DNA of 5,725 bases, from positions 1 to 5,725 of the forward strand of contig WLKR01000086.1 in assembly GCA_009701115.1 (NCBI GenBank), read 5' to 3'. Positions 1-5,725 of the stretch are shown here, one piece after another. Positions within the stretch are counted from its first letter, which is position 1. The number at the start of each line of letters is the position of its first letter. The DNA comes from Actinomycetota bacterium. Its GTDB lineage: Bacteria; Actinomycetota; Acidimicrobiia; Acidimicrobiales; RAAP-2. A program made the translations under genes and the position numbers. The notes under the pieces are model-generated. The model had not been told where the DNA came from. It was given only the letters and a program-made list of their open reading frames with translations, and did not search any database.

Positions 1-18
1 AGGGGGCATTTTCTTTAA

Positions 19-1632
19 CTACCGACGTTCGACGGTGGGTGCGGTCCAGTCAACGAAGATCGAACCAGCCCCCGTGACGACTTCAACGGGCGTGGCGAAG
101 GGGTCGACAATGGACCTCGCCCCTTCGTGCCGTTCGGCGTCGGCAAATAGTTGCGCCGCTTCCGCCCAGGTGTCGGTGTTGTAGAGAGTGAGGTCATCGG
201 AGAGGGCAATAAAGCCCGATGCGGCCAGGGCCGCGTCGCGAATGACCACTTGTTCGTTGCGCGTGAGCTCGGTATCGGTCGGTCGCAGGAGCACGCAATC
301 TGGGTCCAGGGTGAACCAGCGTCGATGCAGCGGTGCTCGCAAGACGGAGGGTTCAATGGCGTTACGACCGGCCACGGTGTTTTCCTCGAATCCGGGGAAA
401 AAGACTCGTGGCTCGTAGAAGGGGGCCACATCCTCAGAGACGCGCATGGCGTCCACCATTCCGACGGCACTGAGCAGCGGGCTGCCACAGCCCACGAGGT
501 AGGCGTCCTCGCCAATGCCGGCGCGCACCGCCTCGAGTCCTGCGCGAAGTGCTTGCGCCCTGGAGTAGGTGTCACCGTGGACGCGCGTGCCAACGGCCGC
601 TGCGGCGTGGAGGAAATCAATCTTGAAGTAGTCGAAGCCCTGGCGGCGAAGTTCGGCGTACGTCGTCGTGAGATGTTCGAGCACTGCCGGGTTGGTCGTG
701 TCGAGGGCAAAGACCTTCCCACCCCAGCCGCCGTGGACGAGCGCCGTCGTTGGCACGCCGTCTTGATTGAGCACCAACCACTCGGGGTGCGTGGCGGCAA
801 TCGTGCCCCCGTCGATGGCCAGGAAGGGAGCCGTCCAGATGCCGGCGATGCAGCCTGCCGCACGGATATCGGCGGCAATGGTCGTCATCGGTTCGGCCCA
901 CGCCGCGTTTGGGTGATCCCACACCCCAATCTCGGCCTGCCAGCCATCATCGATCTGAACCACTTCTATGTTGTGGGCGGCTGCCAGTGCGAGGTTCTCT
1001 CGGATGATGCTGGGTGAAATCACTCCAAAGTATTGGTACCAGGAACACCAGACGCGGGCGCTGCGTCGTGGCGTACGAGCACCCGAGGTGGCGCCGGAGT
1101 AGTCGGCGTATCGGTCGTAGGCCCGCCCGGGACGGTCCAAAATAATAACGAGGGGATCGAGAGTCAACTCATCTCCTGGACGGATGACGAGGTCATCCAG
1201 GAGCCAAAGTGCTGCCATTGAGCCATCGGGTCGGACGAGCACGGTACCGAAGGTTGTGTGGGCCGAGAGGAAGCCGATGATGCCGCCATCGAAAATGAGA
1301 AAACCGTCGCCGTGAAGCGACGTGCCGGCGCTTTCGCGTGAGGCCAACATTTGGCTTCGAAACCAACGAGGAGCTTCAGCGCGCTCGGGTCGAACATCCC
1401 GTGGCGTTGTGCGGCGAACCGTGGACCACGATTGGAACCCCTGCTCAATGATGTGAGTCGCAGTGAAGGGCAGATCCACCACGATGGAGCCGCCGGTGAC
1501 TGTTTGGCTCGCGCTGATCTGAACGTTGACCAGCGTTCCTTGCTCAACTTCGGTAACGAGGATGGTTACATCGGCGTCCGTCCGATGGCCCTCGTTATCA
1601 ATGTGATGCCCTTGGAGATTCATACGAGCCAT
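19..1632 (-). CDS. GH36-family alpha-galactosidase (cytoplasmic)
   Basis: Probable retaining alpha-galactosidase, hydrolysing terminal alpha-galactosyl residues from oligosaccharides. From ATG 1632 it is 537 residues, close to the compact GH36 enzymes typified by Thermotoga maritima GalA (about 550). An N-terminal beta-rich region (about 1-190) precedes a TIM barrel. Visible signatures: CSWYQYFG (196-203), VQIDDGWQ (225-232), the nucleophile strand YFKIDFL with Asp339, and RVSEDVAP with Asp401 as likely acid/base, matching the family's R-x-x-x-D-x-A-P pattern. A small beta domain ends the protein. There is no signal peptide, so it acts on imported sugar. The frame stays open to 1758, but the extra 42 codons lie antisense to the esterase and look non-protein-like, so I chose ATG 1632; ATG 1623 is an alternative. 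Neither has a good Shine-Dalgarno. It diverges from the esterase/sulfatase pair. Substrate specificity within clan GH-D is inferred. Confidence 0.88.
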   Translation of the reverse strand: MARMNLQGHHIDNEGHRTDADVTILVTEVEQGTLVNVQISASQTVTGGSIVVDLPFTATHIIEQGFQSWSTVRRTTPRDVRPERAEAPRWFRSQMLASRESAGTSLHGDGFLIFDGGIIGFLSAHTTFGTVLVRPDGSMAALWLLDDLVIRPGDELTLDPLVIILDRPGRAYDRYADYSGATSGARTPRRSARVWCSWYQYFGVISPSIIRENLALAAAHNIEVVQIDDGWQAEIGVWDHPNAAWAEPMTTIAADIRAAGCIAGIWTAPFLAIDGGTIAATHPEWLVLNQDGVPTTALVHGGWGGKVFALDTTNPAVLEHLTTTYAELRRQGFDYFKIDFLHAAAAVGTRVHGDTYSRAQALRAGLEAVRAGIGEDAYLVGCGSPLLSAVGMVDAMRVSEDVAPFYEPRVFFPGFEENTVAGRNAIEPSVLRAPLHRRWFTLDPDCVLLRPTDTELTRNEQVVIRDAALAASGFIALSDDLTLYNTDTWAEAAQLFADAERHEGARSIVDPFATPVEVVTGAGSIFVDWTAPTVERR

Positions 1633-1691
1633 ATTTGCACGAACGTTCTCGGCGGAGCGGTTGCGTAGGCTCTGGGTGTTAGAGGAGGAAT
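1633..1691. promoter_or_regulatory. Divergent promoter region, galactosidase / esterase-sulfatase operon
   Basis: These 59 bases separate the leftward galactosidase from the rightward esterase, so promoters for both should lie here or just inside the genes. I cannot pick convincing -35/-10 pairs by eye. The only clear symmetric element is the perfect 8-base palindrome GAACGTTC at 1641-1648, a possible core of a regulator site. No regulator gene adjoins this side. The promoter role is inferred from gene layout. Confidence 0.5.
1681..1688 (+). promoter_or_regulatory. Ribosome binding site of the esterase gene
   Basis: AGAGGAGG is a near-perfect Shine-Dalgarno and fixes ATG 1692 as the start: an in-frame TAG at 1680-1682 blocks any upstream start, and the next in-frame ATG (1707) is too far away. 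The full AGGAGG register sits only 3 bases from the ATG, which is tight; pairing through the upstream GAGGA part would give a 5-base spacer. Confidence 0.75.
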
Positions 1692-2627
1692 ATGCCGATT
1701 CATCCCATGCTGGAACCAGTCCTCGCCTACATGCGAGACAACCCCGGCCCCAATCCAATCGACTTGCCCCTGAGCGAAGTGCGTGCCAATCACTTGACCA
1801 CTTCTCTCGCGACCGACAGCACGCCGCCCGAGATGGAGAGCGTTACCGACATAACTATTCCCACACGCGAAGGAACGGTCGAAGCTCGGGTCTACGTGCC
1901 GAGGGGAGTGCGCGGCAACGCCGTCGGTATTTACTTCCACGGTGGTGGATTCGTGCTCGGCACCCTGGACTCCTACGACACCCTCGCACGGCGCCTGGCC
2001 GAAGCCTCGGGTGTTTCGGTCATCTCGGTCGCCTATCGGTTAGCTCCCGAATCTCCGTTCCCTTCAGCGATTCACGACGGCGAGGATGCCGTTCGCTGGA
2101 TTGGGGAGCATCGCGACCAGTTCGGTGAGCCTGATGCCGGACTACTAGTACTGGGAGACTCGGCCGGAGGCTGTATCGCTGCAGTGGTGGCCAATGTCGT
2201 CACTCCAGCAATTCCGTTGATCGGCCAAGTACTGCTCTACCCCACGTTGGGTCCCGAAGTCCTCACGGAGAGCAGTCACAACTACGCCACGGGATACTTC
2301 CTCGAGATGGACCATCTCCGACACAACTACGCGATGTATCTCCAGGGTTGGACCGATCACACCGATCCGAGGGTGACGCCACTGCTCGCCACCGATCTTT
2401 CGGCAAGCCCCACGGCCATCGTTGTCGTCGCTGAGTGTGACCCCCTGCGCGACGAAGGCGTCAATTACGCGGGTCTGTTGGAGCACTTCAACGTCCACGT
2501 TGACTTGCTCGAAGCCAAGGGCATGCCCCACTCCTTCTTCAAGTTGGGCGGCCTCGTTCCCGACGCCCTCGAGGAGATGGCCGATCTCGGCGGGCATATC
2601 CGGGCTCTGATTGCTGCGGCCCGATGA
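1692..2627 (+). CDS. HSL-family (family IV) alpha/beta-hydrolase esterase
   Basis: Carboxylesterase of the hormone-sensitive-lipase group, cleaving short acyl esters in the cytoplasm; 311 residues, the usual length. Visible family marks: oxyanion-hole motif HGGG (83-86), YRLAPESPFPSAIHD (115-129), nucleophile elbow GDSAGG with Ser157 (155-160), the acid Asp250 in CDPLRDEG, and catalytic His280 in MPHSFF. The catalytic triad is therefore complete. The N-terminal 50 residues would form the cap typical of this family. There is no signal peptide or membrane segment. Its stop overlaps the start of the sulfatase gene as ATGA, so the two are probably one operon with coupled translation. Next to a galactosidase and a sulfatase, removal of acetyl or other acyl groups from a sugar or glycoside is a reasonable inference. 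The family also includes xenobiotic and lipid esterases, so the substrate is not determined by sequence. Confidence 0.93.
   Translation: MPIHPMLEPVLAYMRDNPGPNPIDLPLSEVRANHLTTSLATDSTPPEMESVTDITIPTREGTVEARVYVPRGVRGNAVGIYFHGGGFVLGTLDSYDTLARRLAEASGVSVISVAYRLAPESPFPSAIHDGEDAVRWIGEHRDQFGEPDAGLLVLGDSAGGCIAAVVANVVTPAIPLIGQVLLYPTLGPEVLTESSHNYATGYFLEMDHLRHNYAMYLQGWTDHTDPRVTPLLATDLSASPTAIVVVAECDPLRDEGVNYAGLLEHFNVHVDLLEAKGMPHSFFKLGGLVPDALEEMADLGGHIRALIAAAR
2624..2627 (+). promoter_or_regulatory. ATGA stop/start overlap (translational coupling)
   Basis: The esterase TGA and sulfatase ATG share ATGA. The bases before it (TGCTGCGGCCCG) contain no Shine-Dalgarno, so sulfatase initiation probably depends on ribosomes finishing the esterase. 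This supports cotranscription and roughly matched amounts of the two enzymes. Confidence 0.75.
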
Positions 2628-4069
2628 AAAACGTCCTCTTCATTACGTTGGACCAGTTTCGCGGTGATGCGCTGTCCTCAGTTGGTCACCTATTTGTGAA
2701 GACTCCCGTTCTAGATGCCCTCGCAAAGCGTGGATTCCAACTTCGACGGCACTACTCGCAATCGGCTCCCTGTTCCCCGGGACGGGCCGCGCTCTACACC
2801 GGCACCTATCAGATGAACAATCGCGTGGTGGCTAACGGCACCCCCCACCCGTCGAACTTTGACAATGTGGCCTACGCCGCGCGACGCGCGGGTTATAACC
2901 CTTATCTCTTTGGCTACACCGACCAGGGTCTCAATCCCCGAGCGGCCGTTGACGAAGATGACGTTCGCCTCTCGTACTACGACGGCATCCTGCCGGGGTT
3001 TTCTATTGGCTGCTACCTGCCCGAAGATCAGAGCCCCTGGTGTCAGTGGCTCCAGGAACTCGGGTACGACGTACCCATGGGCTACGCCGCACTGCGCGGT
3101 GAATCGGACCGTCCGGCTGAAGTTTCGTTGTCGGCATTTCTGACAAACCGATTCCTTGACTGGCTGCCGAAGCAGGAGAGTGGTTGGTTCGCTCACTTGA
3201 GTTACCTGCGTCCCCACCCGCCCTACGCGGCGGCCGGAGAGTTTTCCAAGCGCTTCCATCCTGACGATGTCGACCTGCCGATTTCGGCCGTGGAAGAGTC
3301 GGTGCGCCACCCGCTGCACGCACTCGCCATGGCCAATGAGGCGTCGGCCTCACCGTCGGACGAAAGGGATCTCCGTCGACTCCGGACGCAGTACTTCGGC
3401 ATGGTCGAAGAAGTCGACTCACAACTCGGTCGAGTTATCGACGCCATCACGGCACGGGGGGAATTGGATCAAACGCTGATTGTGGTGACGGCCGATCACG
3501 GCGAACAGCTCGGCGATCACGGACTGTTAGAGAAGCTCGCCTTCTATCCCCAGAGTTACAACATCCTGGGCATCTGGTGCGACCCCACGTTGGGATCCGG
3601 TGTTGTTGATCAGTTCACGGAAAACGTCGACCTGTTCCCGACGCTCTGTGAATCAATGGACATTGCGATTCCTCGCCAATGCGACGGTCGTTCGTTACTA
3701 CCGCTCTTCAACGGCACGGCCAATGAGTGGCGCAGCGCAGCCCACTACGAATGGGACTGGCGCTACTTCTTTATCGGCAGCCGCACGCCGCAGTGGAGCG
3801 AGAACCGACTGCTCTCCCGCCAGAACCTCGCCGTCTCGGTGGGCGAGGACCTGGCCTACGTCCAGTTTGGCGATGGCTCCTACAAGGCCTTTGACCTCAT
3901 CGCTGATCCCACGTGGCGCACCGAGTGTCTCGACGCCGATCGAGTACTTAAGGGTGCGCAAGAACTCCTGGTGTGGCGACAAGAGCACCTCCGTCGTGAC
4001 GAGACCGACATGCTGCTCGTTCCTTCGCGGGCGGGCCACTGGCCCTCGATGGGATTAGCGCGGGCCTAA
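2624..4069 (+). CDS. Sulfatase / phosphonate monoester hydrolase-like enzyme
   Basis: Alkaline-phosphatase-superfamily hydrolase, 481 residues, type I formylglycine sulfatase fold. The maturation motif CSPGRAALYTG (50-60) fits C-x-P-x-R, so Cys50 should become formylglycine, which requires a maturase encoded elsewhere. Likely metal ligands are Asp10 (TLDQFRGD) and Asp291/His292 (TADHGEQLGDHG); Lys304 and His198 (RPHPP) are further active-site residues. The pattern QMNNRVV (63-69), Asn71, GYT (97-99), EVDSQLGRV and HYEWDWR (374-380) closely follows, from memory, the Rhizobium/Burkholderia phosphonate monoester hydrolases (about 514 residues), which also cleave sulfate and phosphate esters. One difference is Asp100 where those enzymes have Thr107. 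No signal peptide, so cytoplasmic, as for that subgroup. The ATG overlaps the esterase stop and has no clear own ribosome site, suggesting coupled translation. Sulfatase versus phosphodiesterase/phosphonate activity cannot be settled from sequence. Confidence 0.9.
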   Translation: MKNVLFITLDQFRGDALSSVGHLFVKTPVLDALAKRGFQLRRHYSQSAPCSPGRAALYTGTYQMNNRVVANGTPHPSNFDNVAYAARRAGYNPYLFGYTDQGLNPRAAVDEDDVRLSYYDGILPGFSIGCYLPEDQSPWCQWLQELGYDVPMGYAALRGESDRPAEVSLSAFLTNRFLDWLPKQESGWFAHLSYLRPHPPYAAAGEFSKRFHPDDVDLPISAVEESVRHPLHALAMANEASASPSDERDLRRLRTQYFGMVEEVDSQLGRVIDAITARGELDQTLIVVTADHGEQLGDHGLLEKLAFYPQSYNILGIWCDPTLGSGVVDQFTENVDLFPTLCESMDIAIPRQCDGRSLLPLFNGTANEWRSAAHYEWDWRYFFIGSRTPQWSENRLLSRQNLAVSVGEDLAYVQFGDGSYKAFDLIADPTWRTECLDADRVLKGAQELLVWRQEHLRRDETDMLLVPSRAGHWPSMGLARA

Positions 4070-4648
4070 CCCGTAGAGCAAGTCGTCGAGCAACTTGCGG
4101 TACGCCTCGTCGGGGCGAGGGGCAAAGTTGATCGTGAAGAGTTCGAGAGAGACGTAGCCGTGGACGGTCGACCAGATCTGCTGAGCGATTTCGAGTGGTT
4201 CGCCGGAGCGAATAAATCCTTGCGCCTGCATCGCCGTGATGTGTTCCACCAACACCTGAATGCTCCGGCCCATTGAGATTGCTGTTTCGGGGGAGGCGTT
4301 GTAACCAGCGACGCTCTGCATGAACATCAGCTGATACAGGCGGGGATTGGCGTGGGCGAATCTCCGGTAGGCCTGGCCGGCATCGGTGAGCCGGTCCTTA
4401 ATGCCATGACCTTTCACCGACTGTCCGAGGGCAATCGCAAACCGGTCGTGACCTAGGCGAACCAGGGCGTCGACGACATCGAGCTTGCCTCCGAAATGGT
4501 TGTAGAGGCCCATGGGTGCAACCTCGGCCCTACGGGCGATTTCACGCACCGTTAAGGCGTCGACGCCCTCATCTTCGAGAAGGGCGAGGGCGGCAGTGAT
4601 GACACGATCTTCGATCTGAGCCGAGGAGGTTCGCTGCCGTAGTGCCAT
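4055..4648 (-). CDS. TetR-family transcriptional repressor with WHG-type C-terminal domain
   Basis: Probable ligand-responsive repressor of the divergent MFS exporter gene; 197 residues, typical TetR length. The N-terminal DNA-binding domain spans about 12-60, with the helix-turn-helix at LTVREIARRAEVAPMGLYNHF (32-52). The C-terminal all-alpha ligand/dimer domain carries W159 and the HG of TVHGYVSLEL, resembling the TetR_C WHG class. The ATG at 4648 is preceded by no Shine-Dalgarno; TACACT (minus strand, 4661-4656) could be a -10 placing the transcript start at or next to the ATG, so a leaderless mRNA is plausible. The gene lies 58 bases from the exporter start, with a strong inverted repeat between them, the standard layout for autoregulation plus control of the neighbour. 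Its 3' end overlaps the convergent sulfatase gene by 15 bases. The ligand is unknown. Confidence 0.92.
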   Translation of the reverse strand: MALRQRTSSAQIEDRVITAALALLEDEGVDALTVREIARRAEVAPMGLYNHFGGKLDVVDALVRLGHDRFAIALGQSVKGHGIKDRLTDAGQAYRRFAHANPRLYQLMFMQSVAGYNASPETAISMGRSIQVLVEHITAMQAQGFIRSGEPLEIAQQIWSTVHGYVSLELFTINFAPRPDEAYRKLLDDLLYGLGPR

Positions 4649-4659
4649 GTACCAAAGTG

Positions 4660-4696
4660 TAGAACATCGTGCTACTGTTTATGGCACGTTGTTCTA
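4660..4696. repeat. Inverted repeat, probable TetR operator
   Basis: Left arm TAGAACATCGTGC (4660-4672) and right arm GCACGTTGTTCTA (4684-4696) pair at 12 of 13 positions around an 11-base spacer. The sole mismatch is at 4666/4690. The arms are palindromic about a point midway between the two divergent genes, as expected of a TetR-family dimer (or pair of dimers) site. The operator role is inferred from position and symmetry. The right arm runs into the exporter's ribosome site, so bound protein would also hinder early transcription. Confidence 0.72.
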
Positions 4697-4702
4697 AAGG
4701 AG
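4696..4702 (+). promoter_or_regulatory. Ribosome binding site of the MFS exporter
   Basis: AAAGGAG lies 4 bases before ATG 4707 and selects that start. The first base overlaps the last base of the inverted repeat. This contrasts with the TetR gene on the other side, which has no such site. Confidence 0.75.
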
Positions 4703-4706
4703 TCTC

Positions 4707-5725
4707 ATGTCCCAAAAGAAGCCCCATAAGTGGCTCGTCCTCGCAGTCCTTTGTCTCTCGGTCTTTTTGGTCGTAGTCGATAACACGATCGTGAACGTTG
4801 CGCTTCCGTCGCTGTCGGCGCAACTCAATGCATCTAACTCGGCACTGCAGTGGATTGTCGATGCCTACTCACTCCCATTCGCCGGGTTCTTGCTCGCCGG
4901 TGGTGGACTCTCTGACCGCCTCGGTCGCAAGAAGGTCATGCAGGGGGGACTCGTCTTCTTTGCCATCTTCAGCGCAATGGCGGCCTGGTCACAAAGCAGC
5001 ACACAGTTGATCTCGATGCGAGCACTGATGGGTCTGGCAGCGGCATTCATCTTTCCGGCCACACTCTCCATTCTCACCATCACCTTCACGGACGCTCGTG
5101 ACCGCGCCAAGGCCTACGGCATCTGGGGCGCGACTTCAGGGCTCGCCGTGGCCTTCGGTCCGCTCACTGGTGGCGCCTTGATTGAGCACTTTTGGTGGGG
5201 CTCGGTCTTCTTGGTGAACTTGCCAGTCGTGGCGCTCACCATCGTTGCGGGTCAGCTGGTCATTCCCGAATCCAAGAGCGAGTTCAACCGCCGCTTTGAC
5301 TTCACTGGTCTCTTCTTCGGTAGCGCGGGTATCACGCTCTTGGTGCTGGCCATCATTGAGGGCCCGACGTGGGGCTGGCGCAGTGCGACCACCCTTTCTC
5401 TCTTTGCCACTGCGGCCATCCTCTTTACGGGTTTTGTTCTGTGGGAGCGCCGCCGCCCCGAGCCACTGCTCGATGTGCGTGTCTTTAGCAAGCCGGCCTT
5501 CTCGGCCGGTGCCGTGGCGATTGCAACTTCCTTCTTCTGCCTCTTCGGGTTCATTTTCCTGGTGACCCAGTACTTCCAGCTCGTGCGGGGCTACTCGGCC
5601 TTTTCGGCCGGTGCGCACACCTTGCCCTTTGCCATTACGTCGATGATCATGACGCCCTTAGGCGCACTGCTCGCGCTCAAGATTGGGACGCGAACGGTCG
5701 TGGGATCGGGGCTCGTGATTATGTC
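4707..5725 (+). CDS. DHA2-family (EmrB/QacA-like) MFS drug exporter, 3' end outside window
   Basis: N-terminal 339 residues of a major facilitator superfamily proton antiporter of the 14-TM DHA2 group, an inner-membrane exporter of hydrophobic drugs or metabolites. After a short basic start (MSQKKPHK), TM1 leads into motif D1, VDNTIVNVALP (24-34, Asp25), then LQWIVDAYSL (48-57). Motif A is GGGLSDRLGRKK (65-76), motif B is around Arg105 (RALMG), and the antiporter motif C is GLAVAFGPLTGG (145-156). WWGSVFLVNLP (163-173) is the usual end of TM5/start of TM6. About nine TM segments are visible before the window edge; the full protein is probably 450-550 residues. It diverges from a TetR gene with a shared operator, so expression is probably induced when a ligand releases the repressor. 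Substrate unknown; the neighbouring sugar enzymes do not by themselves suggest it is a sugar transporter. Confidence 0.93.
   Translation, partial: MSQKKPHKWLVLAVLCLSVFLVVVDNTIVNVALPSLSAQLNASNSALQWIVDAYSLPFAGFLLAGGGLSDRLGRKKVMQGGLVFFAIFSAMAAWSQSSTQLISMRALMGLAAAFIFPATLSILTITFTDARDRAKAYGIWGATSGLAVAFGPLTGGALIEHFWWGSVFLVNLPVVALTIVAGQLVIPESKSEFNRRFDFTGLFFGSAGITLLVLAIIEGPTWGWRSATTLSLFATAAILFTGFVLWERRRPEPLLDVRVFSKPAFSAGAVAIATSFFCLFGFIFLVTQYFQLVRGYSAFSAGAHTLPFAITSMIMTPLGALLALKIGTRTVVGSGLVIM

Larger units (their letters stand above)
4649..4706. promoter_or_regulatory. Divergent TetR/MFS promoter-operator region
   Basis: This 58-base gap must hold the start signals of both genes. It is AT-richer than the flanks. 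On the minus strand TACACT (4661-4656) is a -10-like hexamer just before the TetR ATG. On the plus strand TACTGT (4673-4678) has the TAnnnT pattern but no recognisable -35, so the exporter promoter is not firmly resolved. An inverted repeat (4660-4696) covers most of the gap, so a bound repressor would block both promoters. Confidence 0.7.

Noticed and set aside
1..9. ATG on the minus strand at 9-7, nine bases after the galactosidase stop, with AAAGAAA just before it: a possible next gene in the same operon.
   Set aside because: Only three codons are in the window and the ribosome site is weak, so no gene can be supported.
151..1017. Long open frame on the plus strand (288 codons) across the galactosidase gene.
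   Set aside because: It lies wholly antisense to the galactosidase, whose frame carries clear catalytic motifs; the plus-strand translation shows no recognisable domain.
2711..3319. Minus-strand open frame of 202 codons inside the sulfatase gene.
   Set aside because: It is a shadow of the sulfatase frame in GC-rich DNA, with no ribosome site or family motif.
4033..4045. Perfect inverted repeat GGGCCACTGGCCC near the sulfatase 3' end, considered as a terminator.
   Set aside because: The stem is only 5 bp around a 3-base loop, it lies inside the coding region, and no T-run follows on either strand.
4061..4073. CGGGCCTAACCCG hairpin at the sulfatase/TetR overlap, considered as a bidirectional terminator.
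   Set aside because: The stem is only 4 bp with no T-tract, too weak to call.
5136..5618. Minus-strand frame of 160 codons opposite the MFS exporter.
   Set aside because: Highly charged, low-complexity translation antisense to conserved transmembrane segments; a shadow frame.
1..5725. Search for CRISPR repeats, tRNA genes, insertion-sequence ends, toxin-antitoxin or phage-defence genes.
   Set aside because: No spaced direct repeats, cloverleaf patterns, transposase frames or defence domains were seen; every sizeable frame is accounted for by the five genes described.

Overview
The window is about 59% GC by eye and packed with genes. It looks like an actinobacterial chromosome. Support for this: GC-ending codons are favoured but not to the extreme of Streptomyces; the TetR gene has no Shine-Dalgarno and may be leaderless; and the transporter resembles DHA2 proteins of Actinomycetota, possibly class Acidimicrobiia. 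The assignment is inference and the class is uncertain. There are no tRNA or rRNA genes, mobile elements or CRISPR arrays, and no gene-free stretch over 60 bases.

Left half (1-4069), a probable carbohydrate or ester catabolic locus. A GH36-type alpha-galactosidase reads leftward (1632 to 19). Diverging from it across a 59-base promoter region are an HSL-family (family IV) esterase (1692-2627) and a sulfatase-superfamily hydrolase (2624-4069) that closely resembles phosphonate monoester hydrolases/arylsulfatases. The last two overlap by ATGA and are probably translationally coupled. All three lack signal peptides, so the likely picture is cytoplasmic breakdown of an imported, substituted galactoside: the esterase and sulfatase remove acyl and sulfate (or phosphoester) groups and the galactosidase cleaves the sugar bond. 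That joint role is inference from gene order and families.

Right half (4055-5725), a separate efflux module. A leftward TetR-family repressor overlaps the sulfatase gene tail to tail by 15 bases. It diverges from a DHA2-type (14-TM, EmrB/QacA-like) MFS exporter that runs off the right edge. The 58 bases between them hold a 13-base inverted repeat with 12 matches, the probable TetR operator controlling both genes.

I do not see a clearly new biological system. The points most worth checking are the substrate of the esterase/sulfatase/galactosidase set, the altered active-site position in the sulfatase, and the operator.
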